Positions 25,716 through 34,866 of a stretch of DNA of 64,000 bases are shown one piece after another. The translations under genes were made by a program, and so were the position numbers. Source of the stretch: an uncultured Lachnospiraceae bacterium (GTDB lineage Bacteria > Bacillota > Clostridia > Lachnospirales > Lachnospiraceae); the NCBI GenBank assembly GCA_947174505.1, contig CAMWJF010000001.1:62001-126000 (forward strand), in the 5' to 3' direction. Under the pieces are notes generated by a model, which was not told where the DNA came from, ran no database searches, and saw only the letters and a program-made list of their open reading frames with translations. The first letter of the stretch is position 1. Each line of letters starts with the position of its first letter.

Positions 25716-26306
25716 ATGAGTGCGGACATGGTATATCTGAGGCCCATAACGGCAGCAGACACAGCGAATATTGTGGCCTGGCGGAATAAAGATTTTGTGA
25801 GGGGGAATTTTGTTTACCAGAAGCTTTTTACGCAGGAGGGGCATATGACCTGGCTCAGGGAACAGGTGGAGCCGGGTCATGTGGCGCAGTTTATCATTTG
25901 CGTGAGGGATGCAGAAGCCGGTATAGCACAGGAGCGTCCGGTAGAAACGGAAGGTGTTTGCAGGGAAATCGGCAGCGTCTATCTGCGGGACATTGACAGG
26001 GAGAAAAAAACGGCAGAGTACGGCATTTTTATCGGGGAAGAGGATGCATTGGGCCATGGTTATGGTGTCCGTGCGGCGGAACTCATGCTGGAATACGGAT
26101 TTGAAACATTGCATCTGGAAAAAGTATTCCTGCGTGTCCTGGAGGACAATGCGATAGCAAGAAAAAGTTATACAAAAGCCGGATTTCAGCTAATAGAGGG
26201 CAGGAAGGAAAGCGTGAAATTGGAACAGGGCGTGCGGAACATTCTCTTTATGGAGCTTGCGCGCTGCACGTGGGAGAGGACAAAAAGAAATTCCTGCGGG
26301 ATGTAA
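25716..26306 (+). CDS. GNAT family N-acetyltransferase (RimJ/RimL type)
   Basis: 196 aa from the ATG at 25716 with GGGAGAGG upstream; the frame above lacks a ribosome site. The fold starts VYLRPITAADTANIVAWRN, has an EYGIFIGEEDALGHGYGVRAAEL acetyl-CoA loop and ends HLEKVFLRVLEDNAIARKSYTKAGF. The VAWRN opening is also seen in PseH, the acetyltransferase of pseudaminic acid synthesis. WecD, which acetylates dTDP-Fuc4N, belongs to the same superfamily. With pseI/pseF upstream and wecE nearby, either role is possible and sequence alone does not decide. Confidence 0.82.
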   Translation: MSADMVYLRPITAADTANIVAWRNKDFVRGNFVYQKLFTQEGHMTWLREQVEPGHVAQFIICVRDAEAGIAQERPVETEGVCREIGSVYLRDIDREKKTAEYGIFIGEEDALGHGYGVRAAELMLEYGFETLHLEKVFLRVLEDNAIARKSYTKAGFQLIEGRKESVKLEQGVRNILFMELARCTWERTKRNSCGM

Positions 26307-26321
26307 CCGGGGAGTGTGTGG

Positions 26322-27998
26322 ATGTGTAAGATGCAGAGTGAAAAGAGACGGAATGAAAACAGGAGCCTTCTGATTGCGGGCATTTTTTCCCTTATGTTTT
26401 CGGCGGCAATTCTGTTTGGGGCACGGCTGGACAGTGTGGAGAATGTGGACGTGAGGGATGTAGCGCTCTGGCTTCAACTGGCGGCGTTTACCATAATTTT
26501 CACAGCATTTGTGCTGCTTTTATGGTGGTTTTTTGATTGTTTGCAAAAGAGAGGACGAAAAGTAAACAGGAAATATCCAGAAATAATAACGAATGCTATT
26601 AAATGGACGGGCAGACATGCGGACGTCCCTTCGTTTCTCTTCCTGCTTCTGTGCTGGCTGCCCGTATTTTTGGCGGTATATCCGGGCTTTTTTGTATACG
26701 ATGCCCAGGATGAATATATTCAGGTGGCGACAAGGGCATTTTCTACGCATCATCCCCTTGTGCATGTGCTGCTCCTCGGCGGCATGATCTGCGGTATCCA
26801 TAAATTGACGGATTCTTATAATCTGGGTATTGCCTGCTATATGGTTTTTCAGATGGTTCTGGCGGCAGGCGTTTTCACCTTTCTTTTCTCCTATCTCCGG
26901 CGAAAAAGGATTTCCTGTATTCTGTGTCTGTCAGGCCTTGTCTGGATTGGACTGTTTCCAACGGTGGTGATGTTTACCCTGTGCTCCGCAAAGGATGCGC
27001 TGTTTACGCTGTCCCTGCTGCTTTTGCTCGTCTGCCTTCTGGAGATGGGAACGGAGGAGACATTTTTTGGGTCGAAGGGCTGGCAGATTCTCTTTGTAGT
27101 GAGCGGGATGGGGATGATGCTTCTTCGCAACAATGGGTTTTATGCTTTTCTGGTAATGACGCCCCTGCTGCTTCTTGCGCAGAAAAAGAGACGGGGCCGT
27201 CTGTTTCTTCTGGCGGTCTGCGCGGTGGCGGGCTGTGTGTTGGTGAACGGGGGACTGAAAGCGGCGCTCCATGCAGACGACTCCGAATATCAGGAGCTTT
27301 TGACTGTGCCCATCCAGCAGCTTGCCAGAACTTATCAGTATGCGCCGGAGGTTTTTTCCGGGGAGGATCTTGAGACTCTTTACGAAGTTTTGGACGAGGA
27401 GGCGCTTTCCCTGTATACGCCGAGGCTTTCCGACCCGGTTAAATACCGTTTTGACAATGAGGCTTTTGCGCGGGACAAGGGGAAATACGCAAAGCTCTGG
27501 CTGCGCGTCGGTATGAAGAAGCCCCTGATTTATCTGAATGCATGGTGGATGACCTCATACGGATTCTGGTATCCTGACACCGTGATTAATGTGTACGGGG
27601 GAAATACGGTTTTTACCTTTACCTATAAGGATAACTCCTATTTCGGTTACGAGGTGGAACTGCCGGGTGTCAGGGAAAGTAAAATCCCGTGGCTGGCCGA
27701 GGTGTACCGCAGGCTGTCCCTGGAAGTCTGGAAAGAGAAGGTGCCCGTGGTTTCCTGGCTGTTTTCACCGGGAGCGATGTTCTGGCTGTATGCCTTTCTG
27801 TTTGCATGGCTATGGAAGAACAGACGGTATGAATTGCTGTATCCCTTTTTACCGATTTTCATTTTATGGCTGACAGTGCTTCTCGGGCCGACTTATCTGC
27901 CCAGATATGTGCTGTTTTTCTGGTATGCGCTGCCGCTGTTTCTGGCAGTTATGCAGTTGGGGTCCGGCAGAGAAGCAAAATATATTGATACACACTAA
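26322..27998 (+). CDS. Multi-pass membrane protein, DUF6020-like, possible GT-C
   Basis: 558 aa from the ATG at 26322 (GGGGAG seven bases upstream; an in-frame GTG two codons earlier is possible). About 12 membrane helices. Diagnostic pieces are VYPGFFVYDAQDEYIQ, FSTHHPLVHVLLLG and CSAKDALFTLSLLLLL. The same pattern (YP..F..D....Q, then HHP..H, then KDA.FT) occurs in the 49199 protein, so they are distant paralogues. The family name is from memory and tentative. Acidic and HHP motifs in outside loops suggest a polyprenyl-linked sugar transferase. Confidence 0.7.
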   Translation: MCKMQSEKRRNENRSLLIAGIFSLMFSAAILFGARLDSVENVDVRDVALWLQLAAFTIIFTAFVLLLWWFFDCLQKRGRKVNRKYPEIITNAIKWTGRHADVPSFLFLLLCWLPVFLAVYPGFFVYDAQDEYIQVATRAFSTHHPLVHVLLLGGMICGIHKLTDSYNLGIACYMVFQMVLAAGVFTFLFSYLRRKRISCILCLSGLVWIGLFPTVVMFTLCSAKDALFTLSLLLLLVCLLEMGTEETFFGSKGWQILFVVSGMGMMLLRNNGFYAFLVMTPLLLLAQKKRRGRLFLLAVCAVAGCVLVNGGLKAALHADDSEYQELLTVPIQQLARTYQYAPEVFSGEDLETLYEVLDEEALSLYTPRLSDPVKYRFDNEAFARDKGKYAKLWLRVGMKKPLIYLNAWWMTSYGFWYPDTVINVYGGNTVFTFTYKDNSYFGYEVELPGVRESKIPWLAEVYRRLSLEVWKEKVPVVSWLFSPGAMFWLYAFLFAWLWKNRRYELLYPFLPIFILWLTVLLGPTYLPRYVLFFWYALPLFLAVMQLGSGREAKYIDTH

Positions 27999-28013
27999 AA
28001 AACGGTGTACAAT
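27985..28013 (+). promoter_or_regulatory. Promoter of argC
   Basis: TTGATA at 27985-27990 and TACAAT at 28008-28013 with a 17-base spacer. The -35 lies inside the last codons of the preceding membrane-protein gene, and the start codon of argC is 33 bases after the -10. One of the best promoter matches in the window, it shows that argC can be transcribed independently of the glycan genes. Confidence 0.75.
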
Positions 28014-28045
28014 TGACTGAAAAGTATAGAAAGGCAGAGAAATTT

Positions 28046-28993
28046 ATGAGAACAAAAGTTTTTATCGATGGAAGCGAAGGAACGACGGGTTTAAGAATTA
28101 ACGAACGGTTTCAGAAACGTGACGATATAGAGTTATTACAAATTAATCCGGAGCTTAGAAAGGATCCGGAGGAGAGAAGGAAAATGATACATGCTTCGGA
28201 TATCACTTTCCTGTGTCTGCCCGATGAGGCGGCAAGGGAATCCGTTGCACTTGCGGAGGATGAAGATGTGGTAATTATTGACGCATCCACGGCGCACCGG
28301 ACGGAGGAAGGCTGGGCCTATGGATTCCCGGAACTGTCTGACGCCCATAAAACCGCCATTAAGGAGGGAAAGCGTGTGGCGGTTCCCGGATGCTATGCCA
28401 CTGGCTTTATCTCACTGGTGTATCCGCTGGTTTCTGGGGGGATTCTCCCCAAGGACTATCCGGTAAGCAGCTTTGCCATTTCAGGGTACAGCGGAGCCGG
28501 GAAGAGAACCATAGCGGCTTATGAGAGCGCGGACAGGCCGAAGGAATTATCAGCGGGAAGAGAGTACGCATTGACGCAGCAGCACAAGCACCTGAAAGAA
28601 ATGAAGAAAATCACCGGGCTTGCGCGTACGCCCTTATTCTCGCCGATTATTGACGACTATTACAGCGGTATGGTGGTTTCCGTACAGCTTTATGCGGATA
28701 TGCTGTCAAAAAAGATGGCGCCAGAAGCGCTGCTGCATTATTATGCGGAATACTATAAGAACAAGCAGTTTATAGAGGTAAGCGCTGCGGATGATGAGAC
28801 GGCAGCCAGTGGATTTTTAGCAGGGAACGGATTGTCCGGCTGGGACGGATTAAAGATCTATGTGACAGGAAACGAGGAGCGCGTGGTGGTCTCCTCGCAG
28901 TTTGACAATTTAGGAAAAGGCGCGTCCGGCGCGGCTATCCAATGTATGAATATTATTCTGGGGTGTGGCGAGGCGAAGGGGCTTGATTTGTGA
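28046..28993 (+). CDS. argC: N-acetyl-gamma-glutamyl-phosphate reductase, type 2
   Basis: 315 aa from the ATG at 28046; this fits the usual ~310 aa of the short ArgC class, while a TTG at 28013 would overlap the -10. It reduces N-acetyl-glutamyl-phosphate with NADPH in arginine synthesis. The N-terminal VFIDGSEGTTGLRINERF is the nucleotide-binding segment, VPGCYATGFISL holds the catalytic Cys, and QQHKHLKEM and FSPIIDDYYSGMVVSVQL follow as in the family. It is a housekeeping enzyme inside a glycan locus, with its own promoter and no other arginine gene beside it. Confidence 0.9.
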   Translation: MRTKVFIDGSEGTTGLRINERFQKRDDIELLQINPELRKDPEERRKMIHASDITFLCLPDEAARESVALAEDEDVVIIDASTAHRTEEGWAYGFPELSDAHKTAIKEGKRVAVPGCYATGFISLVYPLVSGGILPKDYPVSSFAISGYSGAGKRTIAAYESADRPKELSAGREYALTQQHKHLKEMKKITGLARTPLFSPIIDDYYSGMVVSVQLYADMLSKKMAPEALLHYYAEYYKNKQFIEVSAADDETAASGFLAGNGLSGWDGLKIYVTGNEERVVVSSQFDNLGKGASGAAIQCMNIILGCGEAKGLDL

Positions 28994-29024
28994 TTTATCA
29001 GAATGCCGCAGATGGAGCTGTCAG

Positions 29025-29053
29025 TTGTAAAAACATCCCGAACGTGGTACACT
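29025..29053 (+). promoter_or_regulatory. Extended -10 promoter for the Wzy-like gene
   Basis: TTGTAA at 29025-29030 and TACACT at 29048-29053, spacer 17, with TGG just before the -10 (extended -10). It falls in the 82-base gap after argC; the next start codon is 22 bases beyond the -10. Transcription of the polymerase segment therefore probably restarts here. Confidence 0.65.
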
Positions 29054-29075
29054 ATCTACGCGAGCGAGGAAAATT

Positions 29076-31613
29076 ATGAATCGAATCTTAAATAAAAAAC
29101 AGGCTATCTGTGGCACAGTCTGGATATTGGCAGTGTGTGCGGCGCTTATTCTCTGGCCGCTTAGACTGATTCACGAGGAAGTGTGGGCAGTAAGCGGCAG
29201 ACAGCAGGCGGCGGTTTCTGAGGCGGTTAACGCGGATTGTGTGGTGCAGCAGAGATTCATCGCCCAGTATGACAGGCTGAAAGAAATCGAAATTTATCTG
29301 GCCGACTGGACAGAGGGAGACAAGTTTAATTTTGTGCTGCGGGACGCCTCCATGCGGACGCTGATGCAGCAGGTGATCGACACCGGGGATATGGAGACGA
29401 TTCCCGGTTATTGCCGCGTACAGGTAAATATTGACACGGAAGTAGGGCGGGACTACTATTTTCTGTTACAGGGAGTAGAATCCGAATTTCACGTGGCTTA
29501 TGCCGATAACGCGGGGGAAAATACCAATATTTATATCGGTGCGCTCTACTATGACGGTGTGGAGGACACGGAGCGGTGCATGATCGCGGATTACGTCTAT
29601 GAAGTGCCTCTGCGGAAAGGCAAGACACTCGTTCTGTACATGGCTTTTCTGCTCGTTGGCGTGCTGGTTTCCTTCTTTACAGCGCTTTATTATAAGAAAC
29701 GCCCTGAGCGGAACACCCTGCTTACGGTGGAGCGGGCCATGCGCTTTGTCCTGAATCCGCTGATTGCGGCGGCGGCTGTGGCGGCGGCTGTGGCAATCGG
29801 GCCGTGCCGTCTTTTTACGACAGATATTTATTCCATCCTGTTTTATGAGACAGGCGTGGTTTTTGCGGCTGTGGCGGCGTTTTATGCGGTGAACCATCAC
29901 AGAACCGGGCTTGCTTCTGACAGGACGGTCTTTGCGGTGTTTCGGGAGAGGTGGCAGGATGACCTGCAGTCCGCGATGTTCGCGGGGGCGATCTGGGGCT
30001 GCTGTAATTATATGAACGCGCTGTATGAAATTCACCATACGGTGGCGTACAGACAGGTGCTTATCTTCTTTGCACTGGCATTGATTGTGACGTTTCGGAA
30101 GAAGGAAATTTTCTGCTGGTATCATCTTATCTATGGTGTGGTGGCTGTATTAATTCTGCCTCTGTATTACCGGGATGCGCTGGCGGCGCTGATGGAGAAG
30201 AGCGTGCAGGAGGGTCTGGCGGAGCCGGGAGAGCTGGAGCTTAAGGCATTGAAGCTGACGGTCTGGGCGGGTGTTCTTGCGGGACTTGTGATCCTGAATA
30301 CCCTGAGACTTCTTTTTACTGGGAAAATTAAAAAAATTTCCGCGCCTTACGGCATTCTGGTCGGCGTGTTCTTTGTCCTGCTTATTCTTTACCGGAATAC
30401 AAGGGGATGGCCTGTTTTTCTCGTTTGCTGTTTCACACTTTACTATCTGCGGATGGCTTCGGGGGTAAAACGGACGGTTTTACTGCACAATATAGTTAAC
30501 GGCATCCTGCTGCATTTTGTCCTGACGGTGGGCTACTGCCTGCTGCACAGGCCTTATATGTATTTTCAGTATTACCGCTATCCCTTCCATTTCCATACGG
30601 TGACGATTTCCGCTGTATATCTGGCACTGGCGGTATGTGCGGCGCTGGTTAAATTTCTGGACGCTTACGGGAGGCGGCCTTCTCTGGCAGGGACTTATAA
30701 GGAACTGGCCCTGCTTGGTGTTTCCGCCATGTATCTGCTGTTTACCCTGTCGAGAACCGGGTATCTTGCCATTTTTGTAACGGCGGTTGTGGTGATTCCC
30801 GTGGCTTTTTTTGCAGGGAAGGCGCTTCCGTTTCAGGAAAAATGGCGGCGCTTCCTGCGGGGAATGGGACTGATGATACTTTCCGTTATCATAAGCTTTC
30901 CTGTGATGTTTACGGCACAGAGAACGATTCCCGCGGTGGCGGCCGATATCCGGGCCCACGAGATCGAGGAGTTTCCTTCGGAGCTTGTGCATGGCAGGGA
31001 TATGGATTCCTATTACTATATCACGGTGGAGCGTTTTATCCAGACCTTTCAGATGAAGGTGCTGGGGCTTCCGCAGGAAAAGTGTCTGAATGCTTTTCTC
31101 TATTTCAGCAAAGCGGACGGGGAGTCGACGTACAGAAGCCCTTATCTGGAAAACGGGGGAAGGATACTGCTGGCTTCCGCGGAAGATATGGCGGCAGCCG
31201 CGGAGGCTGAGGAAGAAGAATCTTACACAAACGGCAGATTATATATATTTGGGCGGTATTACGAGAGATTAAACAGGACGGGGCATGACGATATGGGCGT
31301 TATGGAACCTGACGGCAATTATCTGGCCCATGCGCACAATATTTACTTACAGGTGGCCTATGACCACGGCATTTTCGTGGGAGGCGTGTTCCTTCTGTTG
31401 GGAATAGGAACCCTTGTACAGGCGGCGCTTTATTATCGGAGGCACAGGGAGGACAGGGAGTGCGCGCTGTTTCCGCTGGCGCTCCTGCTTCTGTTTGCGG
31501 TGGCGGGGCTGACGGAATGGATTTTCCATCCCTGCTGTCCCATCGCGTACTGTCTGCTTCTCGTGATGGGGCCGCTGCTTACGGATAGTCGACGCGGTTC
31601 GGAAAGGATGTAA
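29076..31613 (+). CDS. O-antigen ligase/Wzy-type polymerase, oversized
   Basis: 845 aa, roughly twice the usual length for the family. A first helix (VWILAVCAALILWPLRLI) is followed by a ~150-residue soluble segment (about 40-190) rich in beta strands, then about 12 further helices. The Wzy_C/ligase core is recognisable by FTLSRTGYLAIFVTA and by the large outside loop ending in HAHNIYLQVAYDHGIFVGG. The loop also holds an acidic AEAEEEES run. Ligases and polymerases of this type join polyprenyl-linked glycans outside the membrane. The extra N-terminal domain is unusual and may bind the acceptor. Confidence 0.8.
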   Translation: MNRILNKKQAICGTVWILAVCAALILWPLRLIHEEVWAVSGRQQAAVSEAVNADCVVQQRFIAQYDRLKEIEIYLADWTEGDKFNFVLRDASMRTLMQQVIDTGDMETIPGYCRVQVNIDTEVGRDYYFLLQGVESEFHVAYADNAGENTNIYIGALYYDGVEDTERCMIADYVYEVPLRKGKTLVLYMAFLLVGVLVSFFTALYYKKRPERNTLLTVERAMRFVLNPLIAAAAVAAAVAIGPCRLFTTDIYSILFYETGVVFAAVAAFYAVNHHRTGLASDRTVFAVFRERWQDDLQSAMFAGAIWGCCNYMNALYEIHHTVAYRQVLIFFALALIVTFRKKEIFCWYHLIYGVVAVLILPLYYRDALAALMEKSVQEGLAEPGELELKALKLTVWAGVLAGLVILNTLRLLFTGKIKKISAPYGILVGVFFVLLILYRNTRGWPVFLVCCFTLYYLRMASGVKRTVLLHNIVNGILLHFVLTVGYCLLHRPYMYFQYYRYPFHFHTVTISAVYLALAVCAALVKFLDAYGRRPSLAGTYKELALLGVSAMYLLFTLSRTGYLAIFVTAVVVIPVAFFAGKALPFQEKWRRFLRGMGLMILSVIISFPVMFTAQRTIPAVAADIRAHEIEEFPSELVHGRDMDSYYYITVERFIQTFQMKVLGLPQEKCLNAFLYFSKADGESTYRSPYLENGGRILLASAEDMAAAAEAEEEESYTNGRLYIFGRYYERLNRTGHDDMGVMEPDGNYLAHAHNIYLQVAYDHGIFVGGVFLLLGIGTLVQAALYYRRHREDRECALFPLALLLLFAVAGLTEWIFHPCCPIAYCLLLVMGPLLTDSRRGSERM

Positions 31614-31646
31614 TACAGGACGAAGTTTAGGAAAACGGATACAGAT

Positions 31647-33512
31647 ATGGAAAAAACAAGAAAACCTTTTAATGCAAAACTGTTTTACAGACGGACATGC
31701 CTGATTATATATGACATTATCAGTATTGTCCTTGCAAGCTATATGGCGATTTTGTGGCGTTACGATTTCCACCTCGACGAAATTCCGAGGCACTTCACGC
31801 AGCCGGTCGAGCGTTTCCTGCCAATCAATATCCTTGTGACGCTGGTTGTCTTTTATCTGATGCGTCTCTACAGCAGCCTGTGGGCCTTTGCGGGAGAGAC
31901 GGAGCTGCAGAATATCGTGGTGGCCTGTGTGCTGTCCACGCTGGCGGATGCGGTCGGCCTGCAGTTTTTTAAGGTGGCGACCCAGGCGGTGCCGAGAAGT
32001 TATTATCCCGCGTATATGGCAGTTCTGGTGGTCTGTATCTTTGCAAGCCGGTTTTCCTATCGGTTTTTCAGGGGATTAAAGCATAAGCAGCAGAACAAAA
32101 AGAACCTGATTTCAGTTATGGTGATCGGTGCGGGCGAAGCTGCCAACCTGATTATCAAGGAGATTGTAAACAGCAATTTTTCCACTATGGTTATTAAATG
32201 TATCATTGATGATGATAAGGGAAAATGGGGGAAATACATTCAGGGTATCAAGGTTGCCGGAGGACGGGACAAGATCGTGGAGTGCGCGGATGTCTATGAT
32301 GTGGACGAGATCATTGTAGCGATGCCCTCCGCACCGAGGACAGAGATCCGGGAGGTTCTGGAAATCTGTAAGGACACAAACTGTAAGCTGCGCTCCCTTC
32401 CGGGTATGTACCAGCTTGTAAACGGTGAGGTCAATGTGAGTAAGCTGCGGGATGTGGAGCTGGAGGACCTGCTTGGCAGGGATCCGATCAGCGTCGACTT
32501 GGATTCCATCCTAGGCTATGTGCAGAGGAAGGTGGTGCTGGTTACCGGTGGTGGCGGTTCTATCGGCAGTGAGCTCTGCAGGCAGATTGCGACCCACAGG
32601 CCGAAACAGCTTGTGATCGTTGATATTTATGAGAACTCGGTCTATGACGTGCAGCAGGAGCTGAAACAGAAATACCCGGAGCTGAATCTGGTTGTGCTCA
32701 TTGCTTCCGTGCGCAATACGAATCGGATGAACTTTATATTTTCTAAGTATAAGCCGGATATCGTTTATCATGCGGCGGCCCACAAGCATGTGCCGCTGAT
32801 GGAGGACAGCCCTACAGAGGCGATCAAGAACAATGTTTTCGGTACCTTTAAGACAGCGCAGGCGGCAGCCATGAGCGGTGTCCAGCGGTTTGTTATGATC
32901 TCCACGGACAAGGCGGTGAATCCCACAAATATCATGGGAGCCAGCAAACGGATCTGTGAAATGATTATTCAGACCTTTGATAAGCACTATGAGACGGAGT
33001 TTGTGGCGGTGCGCTTCGGCAATGTGCTTGGCAGCAACGGCAGTGTGATTCCGCTATTTAGAAAGCAGATTGCGGCGGGCGGTCCGGTGACGGTTACCCA
33101 CCCGGATATCATACGCTACTTTATGACTATTCCCGAGGCGGTGTCGCTGGTACTGCAGGCTGGCGCGTACGCAAAGGGCGGGGAAATTTTTGTCCTTGAT
33201 ATGGGAGAGCCTGTAAAAATCCTCTCTCTGGCGGAAAATCTGATTAAGCTTTCGGGATACCGTGTGGGTGAGGATATCAGGATTGAGTTTACCGGCCTGC
33301 GTCCCGGGGAAAAGCTTTACGAGGAGCTTCTGATGGACGAGGAAGGAATGAAGGATACGGCGAACCGAATGATTCATATCGGAAAGCCGATCGAAGTGGA
33401 TGAGCACAAATTTTTTGCGCAGTTAAAGGAGCTGAAGGACGAGTGTCAGATCGAAAATTCGGATATCAGGCCACTGATTCGGAAAATTGTGCCGACCTAT
33501 CATTACAGCTAA
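31647..33512 (+). CDS. UDP-GlcNAc 4,6-dehydratase, FlaA1/PglF/CapD type
   Basis: 621 aa. Four N-terminal membrane helices lie within residues 12-130, then a CoA_binding_3-like Rossmann domain (VMVIGAGEAANLI, then IIDDDKGKWGKYI, then VDEIIVAMPSA). The SDR domain runs from about residue 290, with VTGGGGSIGSELCRQIA for NAD(P) and ISTDKAVNPTNIMGASKR in the active-site region, lacking the usual YxxxK Tyr as in PglF. It would convert UDP-GlcNAc to the UDP-4-keto-6-deoxy sugar at the membrane, feeding the aminotransferase directly downstream. Its central domain resembles the small module seen in 658-9979. Confidence 0.9.
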   Translation: MEKTRKPFNAKLFYRRTCLIIYDIISIVLASYMAILWRYDFHLDEIPRHFTQPVERFLPINILVTLVVFYLMRLYSSLWAFAGETELQNIVVACVLSTLADAVGLQFFKVATQAVPRSYYPAYMAVLVVCIFASRFSYRFFRGLKHKQQNKKNLISVMVIGAGEAANLIIKEIVNSNFSTMVIKCIIDDDKGKWGKYIQGIKVAGGRDKIVECADVYDVDEIIVAMPSAPRTEIREVLEICKDTNCKLRSLPGMYQLVNGEVNVSKLRDVELEDLLGRDPISVDLDSILGYVQRKVVLVTGGGGSIGSELCRQIATHRPKQLVIVDIYENSVYDVQQELKQKYPELNLVVLIASVRNTNRMNFIFSKYKPDIVYHAAAHKHVPLMEDSPTEAIKNNVFGTFKTAQAAAMSGVQRFVMISTDKAVNPTNIMGASKRICEMIIQTFDKHYETEFVAVRFGNVLGSNGSVIPLFRKQIAAGGPVTVTHPDIIRYFMTIPEAVSLVLQAGAYAKGGEIFVLDMGEPVKILSLAENLIKLSGYRVGEDIRIEFTGLRPGEKLYEELLMDEEGMKDTANRMIHIGKPIEVDEHKFFAQLKELKDECQIENSDIRPLIRKIVPTYHYS

Positions 33513-33530
33513 ACAATTATGGGCAATTTA

Positions 33531-33667
33531 GTTCCACAAACGGAACGAGTTCAGTTAGAGTTTGTGCCGGAGCCACAAACTCGGATTCGCAGCCGAGAAT
33601 AAAAGCATTCCTTCGGAAAACTTTGAAATTCTCGGCGCATGCCTTCGCAAAAAAACGCTCCGGCATG
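33531..33667 (+). other. Structured leader with four hairpins before PglE-like gene
   Basis: The gap between the dehydratase and the aminotransferase is packed with perfect inverted repeats. GTTCC/GGAAC lies at 33531-33546. GAGTTTGTG/CACAAACTC lies at 33558-33566 and 33574-33582. CCGAGAAT/ATTCTCGG lies at 33593-33600 and 33628-33635. CATGCC/GGCATG lies at 33638-33643 and 33662-33667. The last stem ends right at the GGAGG ribosome site, so folding could affect translation. No T-run follows any stem. It differs in sequence from the repeat family at 13187 but also ends in an ATGCC/GGCAT stem. Confidence 0.6.
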
Positions 33668-33678
33668 GAGGAAAAATG

Positions 33679-34809
33679 ATGGATAAGAAAAGAATTTACC
33701 TTTCATCCCCCACAATGCATGGGGATGAGCAGAGATTTGTGCAGGAGGCATTTGACACGAACTGGGTGGCGCCTCTCGGACCGAATGTAAACGCATTTGA
33801 GAAGGAGATTGCTGCATATACGGGATGCGGTCATGCGGCGGCCTTATCCTCCGGCACGGCGGCAATCCATATGGCGCTGAGGCTTCTGGGTGTACGGCAG
33901 GGGGATGTGGTGTTTGTATCGGATCTGACCTTTTCCGCGTCCTGTAACCCGATTGTATATGAAAACGGTACGCCTGTATTTATTGATGCGGAGCCGGATA
34001 CATGGAATATGTCCCCGGAGGCGTTACGACGCGCCTATGAGAAATATCCGGATCCCAAGGCGGTGATCTGCGTACATCTCTACGGCACGCCAGCGAAGCT
34101 TGACGAGATTATGGAAATTTGCGGGGCGCACGGTACGCCGGTGATAGAGGATGCGGCGGAGTCCCTTGGAAGCACTTATCAGGGAAGGCACACAGGTACC
34201 TTTGGAAAATATGGAATCTATTCTTTTAACGGTAATAAGATCATCACCACTTCGGGAGGCGGCATGTTTGTTTCGGCAGAGGAGGAGGCCGCGAAAAAGG
34301 TTACTTTTCTGGCGACGCAGGCAAGAGACCAGGCAAGGCATTACCAGCACTCCCAGATCGGTTATAATTACCGCATGAGTAATGTGACGGCCGGAATCGG
34401 CCGGGGGCAGCTGATGCATCTGGAGGAGCACAAGGCGAAAAAGAAGGCCATTTACGGGCAGTACTGCAGGGAGTTTGCGGATGTGCCCGCGATACAGATG
34501 AATCCGATGAATCCGAAGGGGGATGCGAATAACTGGCTTTCCGGCATGGCTATTGCGGCGGACAGCGGGGTGACGCCGGATATGGTTATGGATGCGCTTG
34601 AGGAAAAGCTGAATGCGGAGTGCAGACCGATCTGGAAACCCATGCATATGCAGCCTGTCTTCGCGGAATGTGATTTCTTTGCGCACAATGATGACGGCAG
34701 CAGCGTAGGTGAGGATATCTTTGCGAGGGGACTGTGTCTGCCAAGCGACATCAAGAACACGGAGGAGGATATGGAGGAGATTATCCACACGGTGAAGGAG
34801 CTGTTTTAA
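33679..34809 (+). CDS. DegT/DnrJ/EryC1 aminotransferase, PglE-like
   Basis: 376 aa from the ATG at 33679 (GGAGG seven bases upstream; ATG 33676 is also in frame). PLP-dependent sugar aminotransferase: RIYLSSPTMHGDEQRFVQEAF, ALSSGTAAIHMALRLLGV, VIEDAAESLGSTY, and YSFNGNKIITTSGGG with the PLP-binding Lys. The late RPIWKPMHMQPVF and GLCLPSDIKN fit PglE/PglC-cluster enzymes. It should aminate the UDP-4-keto sugar made by the upstream dehydratase, giving a UDP-4-amino-4,6-dideoxy-GlcNAc as in bacillosamine synthesis. Confidence 0.88.
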   Translation: MDKKRIYLSSPTMHGDEQRFVQEAFDTNWVAPLGPNVNAFEKEIAAYTGCGHAAALSSGTAAIHMALRLLGVRQGDVVFVSDLTFSASCNPIVYENGTPVFIDAEPDTWNMSPEALRRAYEKYPDPKAVICVHLYGTPAKLDEIMEICGAHGTPVIEDAAESLGSTYQGRHTGTFGKYGIYSFNGNKIITTSGGGMFVSAEEEAAKKVTFLATQARDQARHYQHSQIGYNYRMSNVTAGIGRGQLMHLEEHKAKKKAIYGQYCREFADVPAIQMNPMNPKGDANNWLSGMAIAADSGVTPDMVMDALEEKLNAECRPIWKPMHMQPVFAECDFFAHNDDGSSVGEDIFARGLCLPSDIKNTEEDMEEIIHTVKELF

Positions 34810-34866
34810 ATGTGTGAGACGCCGGCGGGTGTCAATTGCGACGCGGCCGTGTGGAGGGAGAGCGGG

